Source: Stromatinia cepivora
Lineage: Eukaryota > Ascomycota > Leotiomycetes > Helotiales > Sclerotiniaceae
Length of the DNA stretch: 64,000 bases
Direction of reading: 5' to 3'
Assembly: GCA_014898415.1 (NCBI GenBank)
Contig: RCTD01000030.1
Coordinates: 186,001 to 250,000, forward strand
How positions within the stretch are numbered: the stretch's first letter is position 1; each line of letters begins with the position of its first letter. The position numbers and the translations under genes are program-made. Below the pieces are notes generated by a model. That model ran no database searches. It had not been told where the DNA came from and saw only the letters and a program-made list of their open reading frames with translations. Positions 1 to 11,114 of the stretch are shown in pieces.

Positions 1-48
1 CAGCCAAATCTATTGTCCATTGAAGGGAAATTCCATTCACGGGGAATC

Positions 49-1540
49 ATGTTATCCGAACAATTCATTACATCAATTCGAGCTCAGCCAAGAACGGCGA
101 ATACTGCCATTGCAAAAGATATCGGCATTTACCTTCATACATTACATCCTTCTCCGAAAATTGAATCAAATTTTAAGAAAAGTTCTACTTCAGTCAACTC
201 CCTCGCGGCAAATTCGACTCATATTTTCGCGGCACAAGCTGATAAGGCGGTTATTCATGTTTATTCAAGAGAAAATGGAAATCAAGAAGCTTTAATTTCA
301 TTTCCGGAAAGGTTACACACCTTAACTTTGGTCGGCGATGGTCTGGTAGTATTGGGTACAAGCGAGGGACGGGTGATACTATGGGAGGTAAGTTTTTTTT
401 TACTCATTCTAAAAATCTGCAGCTTACGTCGTGTTGTGCCGTTATATGGCGACATTATTGCGAATTCATGGGGTTGATGGAGTGAGTTTATGGGACCTTT
501 TTGGTGTTAATTCTTTCGGGGTCTAGATCTATACCGGTAGACAAGTCTCAACATCAGCTGCACATTTACAACCAATTTCATGTATCGCGGCGACTTCGAC
601 TCATATGGTTACTGGTTCCGAAGATTCAAATCTCCACGTTTGGTCAATCTCACAACTTTTGTCATTACATTCAAATACGAATGAACCACATGAACCAATT
701 CGATCCTTGTCAAATCATCGAGCCGCAATCACTTCCGTCATCACGGGTCATAGTTCCAGTACATCAAATATTTGCATATCAGCAAGTGAGGATAATTCAA
801 TCATTGTTTGGAATTATCACACGGGTGATCTTCTAAGAACATTCTTACTTCCATCTACACCATTATGCATGGCACTGGATCCATGCGACAGAGCCGTATA
901 TACGGGTTTCGAAGATGGTTCATTACAAATGATTGAACTCATTCAACCAAATTCGGCAATAAATCCATTATTTGATACCCGACTACAGAATACCCCAGTT
1001 CAGGTTACCTCATCTATTTGGTCCCCGCCATCGGATATTGGCGCTGTACATTGTTTAGGGCTGAGTTATGATGGAACAAGTTTATTTTCGGGACATTCTT
1101 CTGGAAAGATCTCACACTGGGATACGGGAAGACGTGCTTTCTTGGTAGAACTTTCGGATTTGAATGCTCCCGTAACAAACCTTGTTATGCAATCTCCTTT
1201 TCCAAAGACATCAAAAACCAAATCAATAAATGTGGTTAAGCCTAAATTGGCCGAGGGTAATTATACATTTATAGCTCAATTGATCGGCAACAAGGGATCA
1301 TCAATCTTTGATCAAGCTTTGGAGTATCAAGGATTTCCCCAGGGTATGCTCGAGAAAGCATTACTAGATCTTGCTGAACCTCAGGTTACAACTACATCCT
1401 CATCTTCATCTTCGTCCTCCAGCGAGGAAGAAAAGTTAAGAAAAGAAAATTCGGAATTATGGAAGGTTGTTAATGAGCAACGTGCTCTTCAAAAGAAAAC
1501 CTTTGAAAAATATTCAGAGTTAAAAACTGGTGGTGTTTGA
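49..1540 (+). CDS. IPI3: Pre-rRNA processing protein Ipi3 (WD40 repeat, Rix1 complex)
   Basis: Model join(49..387, 527..1540), 450 residues. The ATG at 49 opens MLSEQFI, the usual start of this family; an in-frame upstream codon at 13 is not ATG-like in context. Exon 1 ends ...VILWE at a GTAAGT donor; a phase-0 junction resumes IYTGRQVST, restoring a WD40 blade. WD-type strands (LWE, HVWS, IVWN, HWD) recur through about residue 330. The C-terminus is a Ser-rich stretch followed by a charged helix (EEEKLRKENSELWKVV) that the family uses for assembly. Known family role: Ipi3 works with Ipi1 and Rix1 in ITS2 processing, 60S maturation and pre-replicative complex assembly in the nucleus. At 450 residues it is somewhat shorter than the yeast protein. 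The promoter lies mostly outside the window. Confidence 0.85.
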
Positions 1541-2550
1541 ACAATGAATCTTATTAGTTTCAAAGTTCATTACTTTTAGTGGTTTAAAGTCCGTGTTACA
1601 AGATTTGAGTACCCATTGACCTCGAACTTACTACATCAGCTTCTTGTTGGTATAATGGATAGAAAATACATGAGGTCACTCCACTACCTCATTAATTCTT
1701 TTCATCTGTTATCTTCATCAATTCGGGAGCTCTCCCTCTGATCATTCTTAGATCCTTGCAAGTCAGGTTTTGACCTTCAACTACAAAGATGCCGCTGTCA
1801 TTCTCATTTAAAACTTTTAAACTCTAGGATTATGGGGGATTTGGTGGGATTAATGTTAAGGCATGGTCCCTAAGAGGAGGTTGGAAACCTTTTATGTGTG
1901 GACTGTTAAAGATTGCAAAGATCTGAACCAAGTAGCCATGAGTCCCGGTATCCTAAGCTTTTGTTCTTGGTTTCACTGATCATTATTTTGATATTGAAAT
2001 TCAAAACCTCAAGTCCTTGACTGTGTGCTCGGAAGAATGACCTTGTATCCGTGCAGCCTTATAAGATGTGGATGGCATGAAGTGTACAAGACCTTAATTG
2101 CTTGGTTTGTATCTATAATGGAAATAATGTACTTACGATTTTTCATGTTATTCATTCATAGTTTCAATAATAGCCAATGCAAACACTAGCTCCAAACTAA
2201 TTTTATATATTGAATGTGATGGATATTAGATGTTCCTTTTGGTTTCTTTTTGTAAGGTACTCGGGTTTAGTGTCACAGGGTGGTAATGGTAATGGTAATG
2301 GTAATGGTATTAATGAGAATTAAAATCAAAATCAGAATAAGGATTCTATCCTTCTAAAGAAATCTTTATCCTGTACGTATACTCGAGTATATATACGGAG
2401 ATGCTGGCGTCGCGGGCAATTGGGGATTAGTTGGTGTATGTGTATTGATTCGGTGATGGGCGCGTATAATAATATAATATTATGGTTCGTCGAGATGTGG
2501 ATGTGGATGTGGATGTGGATGGGATATAAATTTCTAGGCCGGGTTTTTGA

Positions 2551-2580
2551 GATGTATGTATGTATGTATGTATGTATGTA
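2551..2580. repeat. Microsatellite (TATG)n
   Basis: About seven uninterrupted 4-bp units read directly from the sequence, just downstream of a 6-bp (ATGTGG)n tract. Confidence 0.85.
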
Positions 2581-5010
2581 TTACGAAGGTATATCATGAA
2601 GGTATATCATTAGATATATTTATTTCTGTGAGAGCAAATTGAAACGAAATGCATGGAGGAAGGTTTGATGGGAGGTTTGATGGGAGGTTAGTTTTAGCGG
2701 AGGGGGGAAGGGGGAGGAGGGATGAAGGGGTTCCCGCGTTTGTACTTGAGTATTGATTAGAATGCTGCGGCTGTGGAGGCTTCTTTTGGGGAGGGGGGGG
2801 AAGGCGTTGCAATGTTTCAGGGCCTTGTTATTTATGAGAGGAGAAGGAGAAGAGAGAAAAGAAGAGATATAATAATTCGTAGAGATGAAATCGGGTTCGG
2901 GAATTTCTATATCATATGTGAGTACTTTCTAATACGGTTAGTTGTGTACATAACGGCTGTAAATGATAGATTTTCCCAGGCGTTTGAGATCAAGTAGTGC
3001 GAGTTGAGGTTGAGTTGAGTTGAGTTGTTCGATCTTTGCGAGTCTGCGAGTTTATTGGGTTGGTTAGATTGGGTTGATGAGGAGAGGACTGAGGTGGAAG
3101 AGTAGCGTGGTGTTTTGTTAATTTGGTGTGTATTTTGTTTTGTCGTGTTATACGAATCTGGATCTGGATCTGAATCTGGATCTGAGGGGTTGGAATGATT
3201 TTATGATGGGAGGGAAGAAGGAAGGAAGGAAGGAAGGAATTTGGTGTGTGCAATGAATGGGTTTGGGTACTTGAGGAATGGGATGGGGTTTGGTGGTGGG
3301 GTTTAGTGATGGGGCTGGGGATTTGGGATCGGGATAGAGATGACGGAGAGTGGGAGGTGTTTTGGGGTTGTTTTGAGTGTTTTTCTGGGGGGAGAGGGGA
3401 GAGGGTGAGAGAGGGGGTAGGGGGATGGGGGATGGATTTAGTTGGGGGGCGGGTGCGGAGAGATGTGTAGGAGGTGAGAGGGAGAGGTGAAGTGAAGGAG
3501 AGGGAGAGGGATAAAGAGAAGAAGTGGGAGATGTATACGAGGTGAGAGATAGAGATGTGGAGATGTTGAGAGATGCATAAAATAAAATGAAGGAGAGGCT
3601 ATGACAGGGGATATATTCGTACAGGATTTATATATCAATATCATAAATGCCAAGTTCAGGGAGTTAGCCAGCTGCTATTGGCATTATTTCTACTTGGGAG
3701 GAATAACGCACACGCACTCGAGTGGTGCGGGTATGTATCTGATATGTGTATATATATACATATAAATCTAACTATAATATAATATTCATTTCAACCCAAG
3801 CCTAATATAAAACCCCTCGTTAGATCATCTACAATCCTCAGGGTACGGTCATGGTCATGCACAATAACTAAATGCGATTTCAAGGTATTTGGTGGCATGG
3901 GATGGGATGGAGGGGAGATTATTGTAATTGATTAAGCTGTCATGACATGAACAAATTCTATGATTGATTGATGAAGGGGGATATTTGAGAAGTTTTATTT
4001 AGGTGGTTGGAAGGTGGGAGTTAACACTACGCACTGCCCACCTCTCCACCGATGGACAAACACATGAAAGTAGATAGGTAGATATAATAAATAGATACAT
4101 TAACAACACGGGCCAAAATCAAAGAGATATTTACTACCTTTATATTATTCGCACTCTCACATCTCTAACTAAGGTGTAGGTATGTACTATTTACTGGTTG
4201 TATATCATAAATAATACTAACCTAATCTCGGCGAAACGAAACGAAACAGCAAACAATCAATCAAAACATGGAAACATGGAAACGGGGAAATGTGGAAAGA
4301 CTTAAAATATATATAGTATATCCACTACCTAATATTTATTCGATCGATCAAAAGGATACGAAAGGGAAGTCTTATGCTGACTTATTTATTTCCTCTGAGT
4401 CAGGATTTGGTTAAATGGAGAAGAAATCACTAGGTAAAATAGATGTGGGAATTCATGATGTCGACCGGGCTCCGGATTATAAGTTAAGTATAGAGATGTA
4501 GGGTGTGATGAAGTAGATGAAATGAATGAAATGGATGAGTACTTCCATGTACCTATCCTTAGAATTTCCCCTTCAATCATATAATATAAATCTACAGATC
4601 TATCTATCAATCAATCAAGCCCTATATCCGATGAACTTTCCTTCACATTCACAGGCTAAATAAACCATGCATTTTTCATTCCGATGGAACAGTGGGTGAT
4701 GGGGGGGGCGGGGTTCGTAGCTCCATTGTGCATGATCGGATTAGTGGAAAGTTCTAAGTGTAGACTAATTATCAGCTGGGTATCCGTCATTTGTGTAGAT
4801 ATAGATCTCTGGTTGTGTTTGTCGTTGGTTAGTTTCTGGGAGAGCTGGTGTTGCTAGTTTTGACAACCGCTAGGTGAGATGATAGGTTTAATTAATATCA
4901 TGATGAGTTGATAATCAATGTCATTAATGAATGACATTAGGAAGCCGGTGAATCCAGAATTGAAATAATACGTTAATATCGTTGGATGGCTTATTACGAC
5001 ACAACTTTAT

Positions 5011-5070
5011 CTCTCTCTCTCTCTCTTTTTCTTTCTTTCTCTCTCCTTTCTTCTCCCCCCCCCTCTCTCC
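5011..5070. repeat. Polypyrimidine tract (CT/TTTC-rich)
   Basis: Nearly pure C/T on the + strand, including a (CT)n run and an eight-C run. CT-rich tracts are common in fungal promoters, but no + strand gene clearly follows, so the role is open. Confidence 0.7.
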
Positions 5071-5536
5071 TTCATTGATATACACTCTTACTCTCTCACT
5101 CCAAACAGTCGGGGGAAAATCACATTCCAATATCGAAAGATGAGTATAACCATCCGCAACCTTCCACAACCCAAGTAAATCAACTCATCAACATCCTGCT
5201 TCGCTCATCATGAGATTATCTCTGGATAGCAGATAAAAAAAACAGAACTATACATTTTCTTACTTCCAATTCAACAAGGCACAATCCATAAATCCACATA
5301 CATGTGGGAAAAAAGTTATATTCTTTCCATCTTGAAGATATGTACGTACGTAGATCAACTACTCTCATCCAGTCTAGTCCAGTCCACTTCTAAAATAGCC
5401 ACAGGCTCAGCAAAAAATAAAAACAAGAAGAGAAGTTTTTTCCAGACCTCAATCGTCTCCCCCAATTCATCATTCAACCCTATCCTCCCTTTAGCCCAGC
5501 TAAACCCACAACCTACCTTCCAAACCCACCACCTGC

Positions 5537-6323
5537 CTAATTCCCCATAGCACTATTTACCGCCTCCACAAATTCCATCCACATCTTACTCTGACCCGTA
5601 TATTCCACCGTCGTAACATAAACCTCCGCAGCCCCCGATTTCACAATCGAATTAACAATCGAAGTTTGCTGAGAAACCGACCCACTAAAATCATATAGGA
5701 TCACCGAACTTTTCTCTCCCTGCGTAGTAGAGATCGCTTTCAAGGAGTCACCTCTACCAGATGAATAGGCGGAGTAGGAATCTTCGATCATGACGATTTT
5801 ATCGGCTATAGGGAAGAATTCGGAGTCGGCTTTGGTACCTGGGTTGAAGGTTACGGTGAGGTTCATGGAGTGAGCGGTGGTGGCGATGGAACTCATGTAG
5901 GTGGAGGAACTAGATGTCCATTCGTTGACTGCGTCGTCGAAGAAGATTCCATCGACGGCGATATTGCTTTTGGTGTATGTGGACCAGTATTTATCTTCTC
6001 AATATCAGTATTTGATCATCTGCTTTTCAGGAATCATACTCACAAGTCTCAACTTCCTGATCAACATCCTCCGTACTCTTAGCCATATATTTGGTATCCA
6101 CATAACCCAATAATTTCACATTATCATACTTTGTCAAGTTGGTGATACCGGCGATATAACCAGCTTCTGGATAATCATTGACGACTCCAGGTCCAGAATT
6201 TGGATTGACAATGATGGTAAATGGAAGTGAGGGGTAAGCTGCAATAGCGTTGGTAACCCAGTTCCATGCTCCTTGAGTAGGATAGAGGTAAAGAGGAAGA
6301 AGAATGGAAGTAGCAAGAACCAT
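5537..6323 (-). CDS. Spherulation-specific family 4 (spherulin 4-like) protein
   Basis: Model complement(join(5537..5994, 6044..6323)), 245 residues, one 49-nt intron. The ATG at 6323 opens MVLATSILLPLYLYP, typical of the family (ILLPLY-YP near the N-terminus). The junction ...VETYKYWSTYT uses a GTGAGT donor. Family hallmarks visible are FTIIVNPNSGPG (residues about 35-46), the YIAGITNL / LLGYVDTKY block, VDGIFFDDA after the intron, and VTFNPGT. The family is named after a Physarum encystment protein and resembles glycoside-hydrolase-like TIM barrels; its biochemical function in fungi is not settled. No strong signal peptide is seen, although the first residues are hydrophobic. It is flanked on both sides by long gene-free DNA. 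Confidence 0.85.
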
Positions 6324-9261
6324 TTTTGCGATTTATGGTAGAAGAAGTAAATGTGTAGATGAACGTATGTACAATAAAAGAGTATCCAGACTCTAGAAGA
6401 AGATATTGAAAGATTGAAGGATTGAAAAAATTGAATTTGATAAAGTAGAGAACGACTAAAGGAGAGTGAAGACTATGTTGTCACGAAAGATGATGAAGTA
6501 AAGAATTTAAGGAAAGTGGCTCTAATATATATGACGTGAGATTTAATGAAGTAGCTGCAGATGACGCTCATCTCCTTAATTTATATTATGTGTAATGTTT
6601 GGATGCGGGGGCGGGGGTGGGCTGATTTGAGATTGATTAAATTCAACCACAGGTAACCTATGAAAAAAATCCATCACCTACTAAACGCGCGCAAATCATT
6701 CACTTGAAGCATATATTGATATTTAGCCGCCTCTAATGGCATCCTTAGTAGTGGGTCAAAAGGATTCTGAAAGTAAGCCAAGAACTTTAAAGTTAAGAAA
6801 ACAGATAAAGTTTTGACAGGATTTCAGTATGAAAATGTTTCAACTTTCTGAAGGAGGCGCTTTTTATCTATTCAAGCTGGAGTGCATCCTGTACCTTTTG
6901 TGTAACATAGTACATATGACTAAAAGGTATAATTGCAAGCCATTGGTTGGATGTTGGCGAAGGATTTTAAATGCGATGAAACAAAATCTGTTCGTACATT
7001 GCGCATTCTAGATTAGAGTGAGAGAGCTTCTGGACTATCTAGATCGTGTAATCCTGCAGTGTAACCTCTAGTAATTGTTGAATGGTATTAATTTCAATGA
7101 TACCCCAAAAGCAAATATACAATGAAATCAGTTTTAGTTGGGAATGATGGTAATGATTCAATTACATATCTAATCTAAAGTGTCTTCTCATATCCAAATA
7201 TCATATGACGCGGTATATGCGAAGCATTGGGAAATATCAGGGAGATCAGAGAACTTAGTGAAACTCCAGATAATTTCATTAGGAAATTGTTCTCAGAAAC
7301 TATTCGGAAAGAATAAAAGGAACGTGGAAATGTCGGTCGAAGATGGAAAGATATCAAGTAAGCGCAAGGAACGCATGGAGAAGGATTGGAACCAACGGAC
7401 CTTGGACATCCAAGACCAGCGTCCCATTTCAAGTAAGAACAAGATAATTCAGTCAGCGTTAAGGGCCATGTAAGCCGGACCCGGAAAGCAAATAATCCAC
7501 AAACCTTTGAGTTGTGTGGGCGAGGCCAATAGAAGACGATGATGAACGAATGACTGGAATGAACTCATCGCAACAATTTCAAAAGCCCAAAGTCTGTTGA
7601 GGTTCTCTAGTGTGGAGATAGATGAGATACCGCTTGGAGAACAATATCACTTCGGCGACCAAATTCGAATATTTGAATCCATTCTAAGACTTTAGTCTGG
7701 CTAGACGAACAAAAGAAAGGAAGTTATCCCAGGTATTGGGTCGTTGCGATTTTTAACCTGTGAAGATAATCGTAAAGGATATCGAATGAACAGTCAGTCG
7801 GACAGGCTCAGCGGCGTCAAAACGAGCTGATCAAAATTTTCGTCATCATCAAATTACTAATACCTTATAGACTTGCGCGACACGCATTGGAGAAATTATG
7901 AGCCGCATGGAGAGTCTCATTGAAATCGGCAAGTGCTTACTTTACCTGTCGACGGGACGGTACGAGTGGAAAAATCGTGTTCATCGGGGATTCATGACCA
8001 GCGTAAGCATGATAAATCTATATCGTTGGGACCTCCCAACAAAAACCCTCATAAAAATTATAAATAATTTGACAAATTAATAGTACGAAACACAATAACG
8101 ATGTCGAAGTTCAGACTCACCGAGGGCAGCCATTTGGATGTTGACACGTTGATTTGTATAGCTGGAAGCTCTAAAAAGCCTCGGTGTCTCGAAACAGTCT
8201 GGAAAGATGTGACGGCTGAAGAGGAGCTGAATGGCTAAAGACGGCCATTGCGGAACGTTATACAATGAATTATATGAGCCTTTTCATAATCATTGAACAG
8301 ACCACTAAGTATAGATGCACTAGCACAGTTGTATAGAATCTGAAGAGTGATATTGACACTAGATTAGAAAAATCGTCGGATTCACGGCCTTTAGTGGTCA
8401 TAGGACTTGAGACCAATCTCAGACGAAGTATAAAAGATGGCGACTTCCGATAATCCAGAGTAAATCCCACCTCCTCCACAAGGCTTTAACATGGAAGCAC
8501 GAAAAGAGATTTTTGAAATGCTGACGGGACTAGCCAATTATGGCTTCAAGCCTCAAACAGACTTCCATATGGGTGGTTTGGTATTTAGGGCTAGGATATG
8601 AATTGGGGGGCTTATAAATTGGGGAGGAGGGAACGGGTAGATTTTGGGGCTCTCGCGGTGCGGATGTTGTAGCCACCGTCGACTCAATCACAGGTCGCAG
8701 AGGCACAGTGACCACGCCGTGAGTACCATAACACGGGATACCACTTGGCTAACTCGCCATTGTAACGATATCGCAAACCACGCAGGCAGAAAGGCACTCT
8801 CGGTCGCTAGTGCATCCATCATCCCTGCCAAGACTTCGAGGACTCAGATTCGAGGCTGTAGGACCGAGAGAGGCATAGGTAGAGGGACCGGAGAGAAGCA
8901 TTGAGGTGCCCAAAACTTCGTTTGGAATGCGGCATGCCGAGGATGGAATCGCTAGTTGATTTGGACACATGAGAAATCATGATGTACTATGAAATGTTGC
9001 ACAAATTGAACGCTATCAGCAGTATATACATATGCCCCAAGGTAGTATAATGGTAATATGAATAATTTAATTCGAAAAAATTAAAATGAAATAATGATTT
9101 GTTGATTATTAATAAAATAAATAGTTTTGAATGAAAAAACCCAAACTAGATAATGTGAATTAATTAAATAGAGATAGCTTCAATTTCAGATTATTGTTTC
9201 AGGTATTCATTTTTATTATATTATATAGTTTTTTATTCAATAAGGGTGAATCTTTTTTGTA
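6324..9261. other. Gene-free stretch (promoter side of the spherulin-4 gene onward)
   Basis: Only short ORFs with no recognisable protein features. The region 6324-6560 is the likely promoter and 5' leader of the minus-strand spherulin-4 gene. A G-rich run (GCGGGGGCGGGGGTGGG-like) lies near 6606. Nothing else supportable. Confidence 0.5.
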
Positions 9262-9263
9262 TA

Positions 9264-9321
9264 ACGTGGTTTATCACCGGGTCGCCAATATCACCAGGTC
9301 GCCACTTTTTATACTATTCAA
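9264..9321 (+). repeat. Left terminal inverted repeat with internal 17-bp direct repeats
   Basis: Within the 58-bp repeat the unit TATCACCGGGTCGCCAA is followed directly by TATCACCAGGTCGCCAC, giving two near-identical tandem 17-mers. Such doubled sites are plausible transposase-binding sites. The inverted partner is 11055-11112. Confidence 0.85.
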
Positions 9322-11054
9322 CCATTTTAAATCTATATTATTCAACAACAATTGAATTAATTGATTAAAACTATTAAGAATCTAATAATTTAGGATCTAT
9401 TATATTGTTTTAACAAGTTTTTGTATTATATCCTGTTTTTCCATATTTATTACAATATCAATTAAAAAATGTTTCCTTATTAGAATTCCCCTTTTTTTGA
9501 TATTCATTGTATTGAATTTAAATATCAATTTTTTACTAAGATAATATATCAAAAGTCTTTTATTCAATGAATACTCCTCCTTAATATAATTGAGTTTTTT
9601 TTGTATATCAATGTTTGCTTAATATTTTATTTGCTATCCGAAATATATAATTCTTTATATTTAAAATATATTCTTATAAATTAATCTTTTTGTATTTTTA
9701 ATTAGAATTAATATAATTTCAAATATAGATATAGGGGAACTTGATTGATAATGAGTTATTTGAGATTTAATTAATATTGATTGAGAAAGAGCTTTTGTTG
9801 GGTTACAAAGGTTTGAGAAATCCATTGATTTAGATCAAAAGAGGAAGGGAATAGATATACAAATTCGAATATCTAATTTTGAAAATACAATTTCAAAATT
9901 AAATAAGATTAAACCTGTTTTTCGAAACCTTGCTTTCATATTCTGAGAAGTGATTGATTTTTCGTATATAGTTTTAAAAGCTATAAAGAATTCAACCTTC
10001 GAAATATACTTGATATATGCTTTAATAAATCCATTAATTTGATCATTATATAAACATTTCAGATTACCAAAACAACCAATATCAAATAACTAAATTAAAT
10101 GATTTGAATACAATAATAAACATAAACATATAATATTGTTTTTTTTACAATATACTTGAAAAACTATTGATTCATGACTTTCATATCCATCTAGCATCAA
10201 TATTCGATATTTGCCTTTTCTTCGATTCTTAGTGTATTTATTGAAGTATTTCAACCATTTTAAACCTATCTTATTGTTTGTTTATTTATTAGATATAGAT
10301 TTAATAATTTATTCCATAAAAAGATTTGTTTCGATATACCAATTGAAAAGATGAATTTGTTCTTAAACTATTAGAAATAAAGGAATAGTTTCATTTTCTC
10401 TATTTCTATATATTATTATTGTAGCCTATTTTCGATTGCTTAATTATACTGATTTACTTCTATTACATCTTTCAATACTAATAATAATTATTATTACACA
10501 TATAATCCCTATTATAAAATCTATTTTGTCGAAATTATAGAAATCATTATCCAAAATGTTATATTTCATTTATATATTCACAACCAATCGAAATTATTCT
10601 TCAATGAACTTAGAATCTTCACAAAGAGCTTTTTGAAAATTATAAATACAATTAAAATATATCTTTAATTCGATTCAATACTTTACAAATCGATATACCC
10701 AAAACTTTCTAATATATTTTGTACCCTTCGATTCAAGAATATAATTCATTATATCTTCTATATTCTTCAATTTAAATAGAAATCCTTTTGAATTTATATC
10801 GAATATATATTAAACAATTACCTTTTTTTCTAATTTTATAATCTTATAATTATTCATTCGAATCTTTATTTAATTACTTCAATTATTGATTTTATTATAT
10901 AATATAGATCGAAATATTATATAAAGTTTTACAGCTTTAATAATTGATAGATTTTAGATTTACGAATAATTTCAATAATTAAAATGATTCGGGTTTCTTT
11001 TGATAATGTTTCTATAATAATTCGTTGAAATATTGTATATTGAAATTGAAGTGA

Positions 11055-11112
11055 TTGAATAGTATAAAAAGTGGCGACCCGGTGATATTGGCGATCCGGT
11101 GATAAACCACGT
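11055..11112 (-). repeat. Right terminal inverted repeat
   Basis: The reverse complement matches 9264-9321 except at two positions, ending CCACGT before the TA duplication at 11113-11114. Confidence 0.85.
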
Positions 11113-11114
11113 TA

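Larger units (their letters stand above)
1541..5536. other. Gene-free 4 kb stretch with microsatellites and strand-biased purine tracts
   Basis: No ORF here looks like a gene. Visible content: (GGTAAT)n at about 2282-2310, (ATGTGG)n at about 2495-2521, (TATG)n at about 2551-2580, a GGATCT-type repeat at 3158-3183, (GGAA)n at about 3205-3238, and a CT-rich tract at 5011-5070. The + strand from about 2690 to 3560 is strongly purine-rich with many runs of 3-8 G. It could hold long UTRs, a non-coding RNA or simply degenerate spacer; nothing decides between these. Confidence 0.6.
9264..11112. mobile_element. Degenerate Fot1/pogo-like (Tc1-mariner superfamily) DNA transposon
   Basis: The element begins ACGTGGTTTATCACCGG at 9264 and ends with the inverted copy at 11112. 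Both ends are flanked by the dinucleotide TA (9262-9263 and 11113-11114), the target duplication expected for Tc1/mariner/pogo elements. The terminal inverted repeats are about 58 bp with two mismatches, both G/A differences. The 1.7 kb interior is extremely AT-rich, contains no ORF of useful length and shows no readable transposase. High AT content plus transition-type differences suggest Repeat-Induced Point mutation (inference). It could instead be a non-autonomous derivative that never held a transposase gene. Confidence 0.8.

Noticed and set aside
2282..2580. Short regularly repeated units resembling an array
   Set aside because: Simple microsatellites (4-6 bp) without spacers; not a CRISPR array, and the genome is eukaryotic.
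7175..8970. Several 60-97 residue ORFs on both strands
   Set aside because: No motif, no consistent splice partners and heavy overlap between strands; treated as chance ORFs.
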